A stretch of 55,350 nt of DNA, taken from Phycisphaerae bacterium (GTDB lineage: Bacteria; Planctomycetota; Phycisphaerae; Phycisphaerales; UBA1924). Where the stretch lies: the NCBI GenBank assembly GCA_030432255.1, contig JAUIHS010000028.1, positions 1 to 55,350 on the forward strand, read 5' to 3'. The position numbers and the translations under genes were made by a program. Below the pieces are notes generated by a model. That model ran no database searches. It was not told where the DNA came from and was given only the letters and a program-made list of their open reading frames with translations. This document shows, piece by piece, positions 16,323-25,733 of the stretch; position 1 is the first letter of the stretch; each line of letters starts with the position of its first letter.

Positions 16323-17390
16323 ATGACCCCACGCACACATCATCGTTCGCGCTGGCCTTCCATTGCGGTGAGCGTTCTTTCATTGAACTGCGGCGCCATG
16401 CTCTTCGCCAACACGCAGGGCGGGGCGGTCCAGAGCGATGCCGTCGCGGCTGAGACCGAGTCCGTTCCCGAAGCGGTGCAGAAGATCCTGAACAAGGCCG
16501 TCAAGGCGATGGGCGGGCACGACGCGATCGATGAGATCGACGCGATGCATACGAAGATGGAACTGTCCAGTGCGATGGGTTCCATGACCTCGGAGAACTG
16601 GTGGCAGAAGCCGAACAAGTCTCTCAGCACACAGTCCATTCCCGGCATGGGCGAGATCTCGACCGGCTCGGACGGCAAGGTCTGGTGGCGAAGCAACCCG
16701 ATGACGGGAGGCTACCAGCTCATCTCCGAAGAAGAGGCTGACTCCGCCGGCCCGGGCGGCTTCGTCGCTGAGATCCTTGACATGGAGAAGCTCCTGACTG
16801 ACGACTTCAAGGACCTTGAAGCACTCGGCGAGGAGGAGTTCGATGGCAGGAAGTGTGATCGTATCCGCGGCGTCAGCAAGGACCAGCCCGGATCGATCGT
16901 GCTGTTCTTCGATACCTCAACGGGGTTGCCCGCCGGTGCCGAGATGACGGACGAGTCACAAGGGATGGCGATGACGTCGAACATGTACCTGCGCGACTGG
17001 AAGAAGGTGGACACCATCACCTTGTTCCACACGATGGTCTTCGAGTCCGGCCCGCAGACTGCCGAGGCGACGGTGCAACTCATCGAGTTCAACAACGTCC
17101 CCGCCACAGTCTTCAAGCTGCCGGACGAGGTCCAGGATCTTGTCGACAACAAGCCCGAGAGGGAGAACGGGGAGAGCGGTGGAAAGACGCTTGAGGACTT
17201 CAACGAGCAGCAGCAGGCCATGATCAAGTCCATCCTGAACAGTACTCAGCACGTCAATGATCCGCAGGCACTGCAGCAGGTCGTCGACCGGACATCCGCC
17301 AGCCTGAGCTACCTGCCGCCAGAGCAGAAGGAGGCGATGGAATTCGCCATCCAGAAGATCAAGGAACGCATCAAGGAACTGGGTGGCTGA
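16323..17390 (+). CDS. Secreted LolA-like/lipoprotein-sorting-type protein
   Basis: A 355-residue protein with an N-terminal export signal (charged start, hydrophobic core SIAVSVLSLNCGAML). Residues from about 60 show the pattern KAVKAMGGHDAIDEIDAMHTK, common to outer-membrane lipoprotein-sorting-like and DUF620-like proteins, followed by alternating strands with GKVWWRSNP and a hydrophobic-pocket style layout. The C-terminal 70 residues are helical and Gln/Glu-rich. Ligand and role are unknown. Ribosome-binding site GAGGAGA. A terminator follows at 17432. Confidence 0.6.
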   Translation: MTPRTHHRSRWPSIAVSVLSLNCGAMLFANTQGGAVQSDAVAAETESVPEAVQKILNKAVKAMGGHDAIDEIDAMHTKMELSSAMGSMTSENWWQKPNKSLSTQSIPGMGEISTGSDGKVWWRSNPMTGGYQLISEEEADSAGPGGFVAEILDMEKLLTDDFKDLEALGEEEFDGRKCDRIRGVSKDQPGSIVLFFDTSTGLPAGAEMTDESQGMAMTSNMYLRDWKKVDTITLFHTMVFESGPQTAEATVQLIEFNNVPATVFKLPDEVQDLVDNKPERENGESGGKTLEDFNEQQQAMIKSILNSTQHVNDPQALQQVVDRTSASLSYLPPEQKEAMEFAIQKIKERIKELGG

Positions 17391-17431
17391 AGCCTGCCCG
17401 CGACAGGCGTCCTGACAATCACACACTCCAG

Positions 17432-17461
17432 GCCCGCTTCCTCACGGATGCGGGCTTTTTT
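17432..17461 (+). terminator. Rho-independent terminator
   Basis: GCCCGC (17432-17437) pairs with GCGGGC (17450-17455) around a 12-base loop, followed directly by six T. It ends the 16323-17390 transcription unit. Confidence 0.75.
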
Positions 17462-17469
17462 CGTTTTCC

Positions 17470-17901
17470 CTACCGGTCATCAACCGCTCGACTCACATGG
17501 CTGCGGATGGGGTCGTCGAACATCAGGGCAATGTCGAGCAGCAGTGGTTCCAGTTCGTCCGTCGACCGGCTGCTGATGTTGACACCATGGTCGGCAAGGG
17601 CGGCGGCCACAGCGAGGAAGTACGTCAGCACATGGGCGGCGCGTCTCTCCGGCGTGCTGTTCTCTGAGAGGTCCCGACCCATCTCCTTGAACCGCCGGAG
17701 GTCTTCGAGCGTCGCGCCCGAGAACGGAGGCTGCCGGCCGGTGATCGAATGGACGCCTTCCAGTACGACGCCGGGGCCGGGTGTACCTGAGACGAGTCGT
17801 TGCAGTTCTGCGAGTGGCCCGCTGCCGACATCGGCGCAAAGGCGCAGGAGTCGGGTCGCGGCCAGATCGGATACCGAGTGCTGATTCGAGTCAGTCGCCA
17901 T
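17470..17901 (-). CDS. Hypothetical protein coupled to ECF sigma gene
   Basis: A 143-residue, mainly helical soluble protein with no recognised motif, signal peptide or membrane segment. Its start overlaps the stop of the sigma factor gene by 11 bases, so translation is probably coupled. That position suggests a modulator of the sigma factor, but no anti-sigma zinc motif (HxxxCxxC) or transmembrane helix is present. The coding call rests on length and overlap. Confidence 0.6.
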   Translation of the reverse strand: MATDSNQHSVSDLAATRLLRLCADVGSGPLAELQRLVSGTPGPGVVLEGVHSITGRQPPFSGATLEDLRRFKEMGRDLSENSTPERRAAHVLTYFLAVAAALADHGVNISSRSTDELEPLLLDIALMFDDPIRSHVSRAVDDR

Positions 17902-18577
17902 TGTTCATCTCCAGGGATCGAATCAGTTCACGTACTTCATCGCTGACCTGCATTTCTGTTGCCGCCGGCCACGCGACCAGACTTCTGAGGGCATCACGAA
18001 AGCGATGCGAGGCGGTCCGTGCCATGACGGCAACCTGGCTGGGTGTCCGGCTGATCGTTTCGCCGATGGACGCGTAGGATTCCCCACGGAGATGGTGGCG
18101 CACGAATGCATCCCAGTGTCCCGAGAGGCCCTCGGCATCACACTGCACGCAGGCGCGTGCCAGCGCCGTTGAGATCAGCGACCGGGCGCAGGCTCGATCG
18201 AATTCCGATCCGTCTTCCTGACCCTGTGTTGGAAAGTCGGGCTGGAGCGCGACGCGTGCATTGCGCGACGCCTGCCGCGCCTGCTCATGGAGGTAGTTGG
18301 TCAGGCTGCGCATCAGCCAGTACCGAAGCGGGCCCTCTCCCTTCTTCCATCGCATGAGGTAGTCGTCCCGACCCAGTCGATCGGCGAGGAACCCCCGGAC
18401 CAGATCGTCCGGATCCCCGAGTCTGCGAAGTGAATGACCACGACAGTACACCACCAGTGGCTCCAGGTAGACCTCCATGACGTGGCGATTGGCAGCATCC
18501 CGGCCTTCCCGGCCGCGGCCGAGTTGCTCCCCGAGCCATGTCCTGACGGTGACCGGAAAGACGTCCTTCTTGCTCAT
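17891..18577 (-). CDS. ECF-type RNA polymerase sigma factor
   Basis: A 228-residue sigma-70-family factor of the planctomycete ECF style. Region 2 runs from about residue 30 (AANRHVMEVYLEPLVVYCRG) through DPDDLVRGFLADRLGRDDYL, where the Asp-rich DPDDLV motif is the usual core-binding signature. RYWLMRSLTNYLHEQARQ follows. Region 4 near 165-210 carries the helix-turn-helix SYASIGETISRTPSQVAVMARTA. Start at 18577 with AAGGAAC upstream; earlier in-frame codons are Pro/Arg/Ser-rich and unlike protein. It is divergent from a Ser/Thr kinase gene 179 bases away, which is probably its regulator. The regulon is unknown. Confidence 0.82.
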   Translation of the reverse strand: MSKKDVFPVTVRTWLGEQLGRGREGRDAANRHVMEVYLEPLVVYCRGHSLRRLGDPDDLVRGFLADRLGRDDYLMRWKKGEGPLRYWLMRSLTNYLHEQARQASRNARVALQPDFPTQGQEDGSEFDRACARSLISTALARACVQCDAEGLSGHWDAFVRHHLRGESYASIGETISRTPSQVAVMARTASHRFRDALRSLVAWPAATEMQVSDEVRELIRSLEMNNGD

Positions 18578-18756
18578 GTCGTTCCTTCGCGCACGTGTGA
18601 GGTGCCGGCAGCACCATCGATTCGGACTTCCCCGGTCAGGACAGAGGGACCCGGGGCGCGGGCGGTTGCGCCGGATCCCGGGAGAATCTTCGTTGACGGG
18701 TAAGATAACTGTCGCAGCCTGTTCTATTCCGGCCCTGAGCAGCGGGAGCGAGAGAG

Positions 18757-21378
18757 ATGACGGATCGCGAAGAATCCCGGGAAACGGACCCTTCTCCCCC
18801 GAAGCCGTCGGACTGGATCTACGCGGACTCGTTGGGGGGGCATATCGGTCCGTATCGGATCGTGGAGGAACTCGGTGAGGGGGGAATGGGGAAGGTCTAC
18901 CTGGGTTTGAAGGAGTGGGAGACCGGCCAGCAGCGAGCCGCAATCAAGGTACTCAGGCCGCAGGCGGGCATTCCCACCGAGACCCTGGCTCGGGAGGCGA
19001 CGGTGCTGTCCGGCCTCGAGCACCCGAGTATCGCTCGCCTCGTCGACTTCGATCGAGCCTCTGACGGTCGCTGGTACCTCGCCTGCGAGTACATCGAGGG
19101 TGAGCACCTCGACGTCTACTGTGACGAACATCGGCTCACCATTCGCGAGCGCGTCGCCCTGTTGCATCGCATCTGCTGCGCGGTCCGGTACGCCCACAGC
19201 CACTTCGTGATCCACCGGGACCTCAAGCCTCAGAACATCTTCGTGACCGAGTCGGGGGAGCCGCGACTGCTCGACTTCGGTGTGGCGATGTTCTCGAAGA
19301 CGGGACCGGGGACGGCGCAGTTCCAGTACTCGGGAACGCGCGGCGGCATGACACCGACGCATGCCAGCCCCGAGCAGATCCGCGGCGGCCGGATCTGCGC
19401 TCAGAATGACGTGTATTCCCTCGGGATCATCCTGCACGAGTTACTCGTCGGCTCTCTCCCTTACGAACTCGGAGATGCGTCGTCACCGGAGGACCTGCTG
19501 CGAATCGTGACTGCGGCGTTGCCATGCCGACCAGTTGCTTCGATTGAAGGTGTGCTCAAGACCCCGGACGAGGCGTATCGGCGGGCATCGCTCCGATCGA
19601 CGAGCGTCCAGGCATGGCAGCGCGAGGTGCGGGGGGATCTGGACAGCATCGTTGCCAAGGCGTGCGCGGAAGCGATTCACGATCGATACGACAGCGCGGC
19701 AGCGCTCGCTGAGGACCTGGAGGCGTACCTGGAGCAGCGCCCGGTTGCTGCCGTGACAAGTGGCGTCCGGCTCTACCGCGCGAGGAAGTTCGTCCGACGG
19801 CACCGGGTCTCTGTCGCGGCGTCCTGCGTGACCATGGTTGTGCTTGCATCCCTGCTTGTGGCGTTGTTTGTAGCGTTGCAGCGTTCCGAGGCGGCAACGG
19901 TGAGAGCGGAGTCTGCCCTGCAGAATGAGGCGATCGCCAGAGCGAAGGCAGAAGATGCCCGCAAGGAAGCGGAGGACTCCAAGCAGAAGGCTGAGGTCGC
20001 CAGAGAGGAGGCTGTCGCTGCTCGGGACGACAGCGAGCTGAGCCGCGCGTTCCTCGACGCTGCATGGGGGGCCGTGTCAGATGTATCCAACAGCCTGTCG
20101 CCAAAGCAGCGAGAAGATCTTTGGACTGCCGTCGGCGAGAATCTCGACGCGATCGCGAAGAGGCGTGGCCCGGAGACGCGCCGTGTCATTCTGGCGCAAG
20201 TGCATGCGCTGAAGCATCTCGCGGATGCCTACTTCACCGTGGAGGGCAACAGTGATGCCAACACGCGAGATGCGCTTGAGGTTCGGAAGCGAGTGCTGGA
20301 CCTGATCTCGAAACTGCACGAGGCCTATCCGGATGACGAAGAGGTCGCACTGGACATGGCTGAGGCAGGAGTCGACTACGGCACGGCATTGCACGATGCC
20401 CGCGAAGCCCGGGATGCGGAGGCGCGCCTCCGTGATGTCCTCACGCTGCTCAAGCCATGGGCCTCCGATCGTTCGAGGGAGATCACGGGAAGAGCCCTGC
20501 TGAAACTGAGCGATGTCCAACGGACAGCGTGTCGGTACGACGAGAGTGAGGCCAGCATCGAACAGGCACTGGAGATCAGACGAGAACTGCTGAGACAGAA
20601 TCCTTCGAGTACGAGGCATAAGCGGAATCACGGCGTGGCGATCGGGCGACTCGCCGAGATCGAACTGGCCAGAGGTGATCTCGCGTCCGCTGACAGGTTC
20701 TTCCGGCAACAACTGGGGATCCGCATCGAGGCACGGGAGCGCGATCCGGACGATGCAACAGAGCGACGAGACGTGGCACTGACCGAGTCCCTCCTCTCCG
20801 GAGTCCTCAGCATTCGCGGCCGCCACGATGAAGCGGTCGAGTTGGCGAATCGAGCCGTCGTCACTGCATCTGAACTGGTCCCAGCCGAGCCCAGGTTCCG
20901 CGACAGGGTCACGGTGATCTACTGCCTTCTATCAGCGGCCCGCGCCGAACTTGCCGCGGGGTCTCTCGAAGCGGCACTGTCCCACTCCGACGAAGCCCTG
21001 ACCGCCTTCGAGGACCTGGCCTCTCATCATCCATTCCACAGCAACCTGGGTGAGTACGAGGCGGAGATTCTGACATTGCGGGGCCGCTCGCTCGCGGCAC
21101 TCGGGCAATCGAACGATGCACGAACAGATCTGACGGGCGCCCACAACCTGCTGCTCTCACTCGTCGCAAGTCGTTCCACCAAGGCTGACCTCTGGGCGAT
21201 GCACGTCCGCGTGCTGCGCAGTCTCGTTGAACTGGAGAGTGTGGAGAATCCGGAGAAAGCAGCGAGCTGGCTTGAACGCATGAGATCGAGGATTGCTGAA
21301 GCACAGGCCGAAGGGCGGGATTGCGAGATCGATTCCGATAACATTGCCTTTGCCCGAGATGCTGGCGGCCGCGGCTGA
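18757..21378 (+). CDS. Membrane Ser/Thr protein kinase with TPR repeats
   Basis: 873 residues. The kinase domain (about 33-300) is complete: Gly loop GEGGMGKV, Lys64 in AAIKVL, catalytic Asp155 in HRDLKPQN, Asp173 in DFG, and SPEQ in place of APE. A transmembrane helix follows near residues 355-375 (VTMVVLASLLVALFVAL), then an Ala/Glu/Lys coiled coil (about 380-430) and TPR-like helical repeats to the C-terminus. This is a typical planctomycete receptor kinase paired with the divergent ECF sigma gene; phosphorylation of the sigma factor or of its coupled protein is a reasonable but untested model. The secreted protein at 21510 is downstream on the same strand. Confidence 0.9.
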   Translation: MTDREESRETDPSPPKPSDWIYADSLGGHIGPYRIVEELGEGGMGKVYLGLKEWETGQQRAAIKVLRPQAGIPTETLAREATVLSGLEHPSIARLVDFDRASDGRWYLACEYIEGEHLDVYCDEHRLTIRERVALLHRICCAVRYAHSHFVIHRDLKPQNIFVTESGEPRLLDFGVAMFSKTGPGTAQFQYSGTRGGMTPTHASPEQIRGGRICAQNDVYSLGIILHELLVGSLPYELGDASSPEDLLRIVTAALPCRPVASIEGVLKTPDEAYRRASLRSTSVQAWQREVRGDLDSIVAKACAEAIHDRYDSAAALAEDLEAYLEQRPVAAVTSGVRLYRARKFVRRHRVSVAASCVTMVVLASLLVALFVALQRSEAATVRAESALQNEAIARAKAEDARKEAEDSKQKAEVAREEAVAARDDSELSRAFLDAAWGAVSDVSNSLSPKQREDLWTAVGENLDAIAKRRGPETRRVILAQVHALKHLADAYFTVEGNSDANTRDALEVRKRVLDLISKLHEAYPDDEEVALDMAEAGVDYGTALHDAREARDAEARLRDVLTLLKPWASDRSREITGRALLKLSDVQRTACRYDESEASIEQALEIRRELLRQNPSSTRHKRNHGVAIGRLAEIELARGDLASADRFFRQQLGIRIEARERDPDDATERRDVALTESLLSGVLSIRGRHDEAVELANRAVVTASELVPAEPRFRDRVTVIYCLLSAARAELAAGSLEAALSHSDEALTAFEDLASHHPFHSNLGEYEAEILTLRGRSLAALGQSNDARTDLTGAHNLLLSLVASRSTKADLWAMHVRVLRSLVELESVENPEKAASWLERMRSRIAEAQAEGRDCEIDSDNIAFARDAGGRG

Positions 21379-21509
21379 GTTATTGGTTCTTGAGTTTCCT
21401 TCGAGATTCGGCGCAAGTGCTCGCATTGGACTTCCCTCTCCGTGATGATGGCCGCTGCTGATCCGACTTCCGGTCGGAGGCGGTCAGGACTCAAGCCCGG
21501 AGCAAGCCG

Positions 21510-24500
21510 ATGCGCAGCCGATCCCACGTCGATTTGAATCGCACACTCGTGACCACATTTGTCACGTCCCTCGCCACCTCCGCCCTTGCCGGCGGGCCCG
21601 AGATGATCAACTGGAACAACACCTTCTTCGGAAGCTGGTCGAACGCCGCGAACTGGAACCCGATGAACGTTCCCAATGGATTCACGGAGTCCGCCATCTT
21701 CAACACCGGGTCGGCGAGTGATTACTTCGTCGACTTCGACCTTGACACCGAGATCTGGTCTCTGCATGTCATGGAACCAACCACCTATCTGAGCATCCTT
21801 TCCGGTCGCTTCCTCTCCGTGCGTGGCGGCACACTGGAGAACCACGGCTCGATCGAGGTCCTGAACGGGAGTTCCAACGGGCTCTGGGCAACGGGCAATC
21901 TGCTCATCAGCGGTGATGGCTCGATCCGTCTATATGACGAATTCGATTCACAGATCGGTTCCAGCGACAACCGGACCGTGACTCAGGCTGCCGAGCACAC
22001 GATCGCGGGCCGCGGCACGATCAGCGCCCGCTTTGACAATGCCGGTGTGATTGATGCAGACAGCGCCTCCGGCGCGCTGCGCATCACGAATGGGACGGGC
22101 GAGTTCCGCAACCTGCCCGGCGGTGTCATGAAGGCATCGGGGAACGGCACGCTCCGGCTGGAGAGCGGGATTGTGCGAAGCGGTACGCTCATGACCAGTG
22201 AATCGGGCGTGATCACCGGTGGTGGTGAGGGTGGCGCGATACTCCGTGGCGTCACGATCGCACCGGGAACCAGGGTCTCTCTCCCCAACAATGTCGATCT
22301 GACGATTGCCAATGACGAACTCGGGCTCCGCGGCATGGCCGCGATGATCAACGACGGTGTGATCTCCGTGCATCCGGGTTCCGGGTCAACCACGTCGTTT
22401 GTATGGGTGTCGGAGGACGGCACCATCGACAGTGCGACGGGCGATGGTGCGATTCGTCTGCTTTCGGAGTTCTATGCGAGCGTCGACACGGTCGCTGGCG
22501 TCACGCTGACCAACGGTCCTTCGCATTCGATCCTGGGCTACGGCCTGGTCGAAGCTCAAATGATCAATGAGGGGTTGATCGATGCGGATGTGCCGGGGCT
22601 CCGGCTGCGGATCGTCCAGGGGAGCGGAGACATTGACAACACGAACGGCGTACTTTCGGCATCGGATGGCATCCTTGCGCTGGAGGGCGGGTCGGTGTAC
22701 GGCGGCTCTCTGATGACAGGGGGGCAGGGATTCGTGACGGGCGGAACGGCCGGTGCGATTCTCAGGGGCATCACGCTGGAGCCCGAGTCATCGATGGTGC
22801 TGCGAAACAACGAGGACATCCGCATCGGTCACGAGGGATTCGTCAATCACGGTTCTGTGCTGGTTCATTCGGGGAGCGGCTCGACTAGCTCGGTGGTGCG
22901 TCCAGTTGAGGATTGCATCATCTCCGGGTCTGGTGAGATCCGACTTGAGAGTGAGTTCTATGCATACCTGTACCCGGAGCCCGGTATCACGCTCACCAAC
23001 GATACCTCGCACACCATCAATGGCTACGGAATCATCGCCGGCGGTATGATCAACAACGGGATGATCGATGCTGACATCCCCGGGCTTCGCCTCCGAGTGG
23101 TCCAGGGCAACGGCGACATCGACAACACCAACGGCATGATGGGCGCATCCGATGGCATCCTCGCGTTCGAAGCCGGCCGGGTCACCGGCGGGTCACTGAC
23201 CACCGGCGATCAAGGCGTCATCGCCGGCGGCCAGCCGGGGACGATCCTCGACGGTGTGACGATCATGCCGGACACGCGCGTGGACATCCGTTCCAATGAG
23301 ACGCTCAATATCGAAGGCCCGGTCGTCAACGACGGATTCATCACGATCAAGACGCCCAGCGGATCCAGTGCCTCCGTACTCAATGCGACCGCAGATGCCT
23401 CCCTGCTCGGAAGCGGGAGAGCTTACATGGCGAGTTCCTTCTACTCCTGGCTCGGCGCCGGCACGGAGGGGGCCACGCTCACCAACGGTCCTGACCACAC
23501 CGTCGTCGGATCGGGCAATCTCTACGGCCGATTCGTCAATGAAGGACTGCTCAGCCCGAGTACGAATCTGATCTCGGAGCTCGTGGGATCCATGACATTC
23601 GACGGTGACCTCGTGCAGACCGCAACCGGCACGATGCGCATGGACCTGGCCAGTATCAGCAACTTCGATCGGATCCTGTCCAACTCCGGAGACATGGACC
23701 TTGGTGGACTCCTCGATATCCACCTCGTCGATCTCTTTGATCCCCAGGTCGGTCAGCGCTTCCGGGTCATCCAGTCCAGCACACCGATTGGCGCCAATCG
23801 CTTCGGCATCGCCGCCTTCCCCGTGCTCGGTGGCGATCGGTACATGCGACTTGAGTACGATGACCAGACTCGCGGCACGCCGGGATCCGTCACCATCGTG
23901 GTGGACAGCCTCCTGCGCTCTGTTGAACTCCTGAACCCGCAGAGCTTTGCGGTCAGTGGCACACCCAAGACGGCCACGCTCGCCGATCTCAATCGCGATG
24001 GTGAACTCGACCTGGCCGTCGTGCTCCCCGATCCCGACAACCCCGAGACCATGCCCGGCCAACTCGTGGTCTTCTACAACAATGGCAACTCCGGAGGCGC
24101 ATGGCTCGGCTTCAGTGCCGGTGTGAATGTACCCACGGGCCCCAACCCCGTCGGCATCAAGGCCGGCAGCTTCGACGGCGCCTCGGGAGATGACCTTGCC
24201 GTGATCAACGCAGGCGACAGCACGCTCCAGATCTTCCTGAACAACGGGTCCGGCGTTCCGATGTCGACCGCAACCCTTGCAACGCCACTTCAGCCCCGCG
24301 ATCTCGTGATCGTGGACATGGACGGAAATGGTGTTCAGGACATCGTCGTCAGTGCCGCGAACAGCGGTGACGGTCGCCTGTCCACGCGATTGAACGAAGG
24401 GGGTACGGGCGCCGGCTGGAATGGCTTCATGCCCGAGATCACCTTCCCGGTGGGTGGCGATCCCGTGGCCATCGATATCGGTGACCTCGACAATGACAAG

Positions 24501-25259
24501 GATCGAACCCCGGACGTCGCGATCGCGGACGCCGCGAGCGACACGGTGATCCTGCTGGAGAACCTCGGCGACCTTGGTGGTCCGTGGCTCGGCCTCAGTT
24601 CGGTTGCGACGTTCCCCGTGGGCACCGGCCCGGTCGATCTTGAGATGGGCGACTTCAACGGCGACGATCGCCCGGATGTCATGGTCGCCAGCGAAGCGGA
24701 CGACTCCGTCTCCGTCGTCCTCAATCGCGGTCTGCTGGAGTTCGATCCTCCGGTCAGCGTGCCCGTTCCCGAGGGACCGCGCTCGCTCACGACGCTCGAC
24801 GTCGAGGCGGACGGTGACCTGGATGCTGCGGTGATCGTCGACGATCCCTTCCTCGGCCAGCGTGTGGTGTCCGTGATTCGCAACGACTACGACCCCTCGA
24901 CCGGCCAGCTCGCCTTCGTGGTCACGGAGCAACTCGGAGTCGGCACCGATCCACTCCTGGTCCTCTCCGGCAACATCGATGGTCTGGTCGGCGACGACAT
25001 CCTGACGCTGAATGACGAGTCGCTGGTTCGCGGCATCACCGACGAGCAGGACGTCAGTGTCTATCTCAACGCCAATGGTCTCTGCGTCGGCGATACGAAC
25101 GCCGATGACGCGATCGACTTCACCGACCTGAACCAGCTTCTCGATGACTGGAACGCCACGGTGCCGCCGTTGACGGGTGGCGACGTGAATGGTGACGGCC
25201 TGGTCAACTTCGCCGACCTGAACCTGCTGCTGGATCAGTGGGGCGTCATCTGTCCCTGA
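21510..25259 (+). CDS. Large secreted repeat protein with FG-GAP and GC-type dockerin tail
   Basis: 1249 residues. A short signal peptide (FVTSLATSALAGG) is followed by a beta-helix style region (motifs such as GGSLMTGG, DIDNTNG) built from three related repeats at about residues 188-362, 363-524 and 525-680. From about 830 come FG-GAP/VCBS-like calcium-binding blades (DLNRDGELDLAV, DMDGNGVQDIVV, DFNGDDRPDVMV). The last 60 residues are a Cys-flanked dockerin-like pair: CVGDTNADDAIDFTDLNQLL and GDVNGDGLVNFADLNLLL. Such proteins are exported and probably surface-attached or adhesive. Start is the ATG at 21510 after AAGCCG; the ribosome-binding site is weak. A strong terminator follows at 25292. 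Confidence 0.8.
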   Translation: MRSRSHVDLNRTLVTTFVTSLATSALAGGPEMINWNNTFFGSWSNAANWNPMNVPNGFTESAIFNTGSASDYFVDFDLDTEIWSLHVMEPTTYLSILSGRFLSVRGGTLENHGSIEVLNGSSNGLWATGNLLISGDGSIRLYDEFDSQIGSSDNRTVTQAAEHTIAGRGTISARFDNAGVIDADSASGALRITNGTGEFRNLPGGVMKASGNGTLRLESGIVRSGTLMTSESGVITGGGEGGAILRGVTIAPGTRVSLPNNVDLTIANDELGLRGMAAMINDGVISVHPGSGSTTSFVWVSEDGTIDSATGDGAIRLLSEFYASVDTVAGVTLTNGPSHSILGYGLVEAQMINEGLIDADVPGLRLRIVQGSGDIDNTNGVLSASDGILALEGGSVYGGSLMTGGQGFVTGGTAGAILRGITLEPESSMVLRNNEDIRIGHEGFVNHGSVLVHSGSGSTSSVVRPVEDCIISGSGEIRLESEFYAYLYPEPGITLTNDTSHTINGYGIIAGGMINNGMIDADIPGLRLRVVQGNGDIDNTNGMMGASDGILAFEAGRVTGGSLTTGDQGVIAGGQPGTILDGVTIMPDTRVDIRSNETLNIEGPVVNDGFITIKTPSGSSASVLNATADASLLGSGRAYMASSFYSWLGAGTEGATLTNGPDHTVVGSGNLYGRFVNEGLLSPSTNLISELVGSMTFDGDLVQTATGTMRMDLASISNFDRILSNSGDMDLGGLLDIHLVDLFDPQVGQRFRVIQSSTPIGANRFGIAAFPVLGGDRYMRLEYDDQTRGTPGSVTIVVDSLLRSVELLNPQSFAVSGTPKTATLADLNRDGELDLAVVLPDPDNPETMPGQLVVFYNNGNSGGAWLGFSAGVNVPTGPNPVGIKAGSFDGASGDDLAVINAGDSTLQIFLNNGSGVPMSTATLATPLQPRDLVIVDMDGNGVQDIVVSAANSGDGRLSTRLNEGGTGAGWNGFMPEITFPVGGDPVAIDIGDLDNDKDRTPDVAIADAASDTVILLENLGDLGGPWLGLSSVATFPVGTGPVDLEMGDFNGDDRPDVMVASEADDSVSVVLNRGLLEFDPPVSVPVPEGPRSLTTLDVEADGDLDAAVIVDDPFLGQRVVSVIRNDYDPSTGQLAFVVTEQLGVGTDPLLVLSGNIDGLVGDDILTLNDESLVRGITDEQDVSVYLNANGLCVGDTNADDAIDFTDLNQLLDDWNATVPPLTGGDVNGDGLVNFADLNLLLDQWGVICP

Positions 25260-25291
25260 GTCGCATCCCCTGCATCATTCGATCAAACACG

Positions 25292-25320
25292 CAGCCCGCA
25301 TCTTCGCGATGCGGGCTGTT
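25292..25320 (+). terminator. Strong hairpin terminator
   Basis: CAGCCCGCATC (25292-25302) pairs perfectly with GATGCGGGCTG (25308-25318) over 11 bp with a 5-base loop, followed by a short T stretch (TTTG counting the adjoining bases). Confidence 0.7.
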
Positions 25321-25357
25321 TGCATGACGGAGCGCGCCGAGTTTCATCGCGCACAGG

Positions 25358-25570
25358 GTCGGATGGCCTTCGGCAGAGGCTCTGAGTTACGGGAAGCCTG
25401 TCGAGATCGGTGAAGACGTATGGATCGGCGGCGGCGCTCTCATCCAGGCGGGAGTCCACATCGGCGCGCCAACGGTCATCGGGGCCGGGAGTGTTGTCAC
25501 GCGGAGCGTCCCCGAGGGAGTGTTCGCGGCGGGGAACCCCTGCCGCGTGATCCGAGCGATTGAAGGGTGA
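25358..25570 (+). pseudogene. C-terminal remnant of a hexapeptide O-acetyltransferase (maltose/galactoside type)
   Basis: The 474-base stretch between the dockerin protein and the next sigma gene holds no intact gene, but one frame encodes about 65 residues with clear hexapeptide-acetyltransferase sequence: [19 protein letters not shown], then [20 protein letters not shown] and [14 protein letters not shown], ending in TGA at 25570. This is the C-terminal third of Maa/LacA/NodL-type enzymes. The preceding 120 residues, including the catalytic His, are absent and no ATG or ribosome-binding site serves the fragment, so it is a decayed relic. The region before 25358 and between 25571 and 25733 shows nothing else. 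Confidence 0.75.
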
Positions 25571-25733
25571 ACCGTCACCGAGCCAGGGTTCTGCGTGTCG
25601 CGCAGCACCGATAAGTCGCTGCACCCGGCTCCCTCGACCGACCTGATCCGAGGTCGGGTGATCAGAGTGGGGTCGGACAGGGTTGCCCTGATAGGATGTT
25701 GACAACCGCCGGGAGTAGCGTGGACAACTGTCG

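Noticed and set aside
22788..24932. Long open frame on the minus strand inside the dockerin-protein gene (23193-24932)
   Set aside because: It is the mirror of a long GC-rich gene with clear protein motifs; its translation is His/Asp/Gly-rich without recognisable domains or ribosome-binding site.
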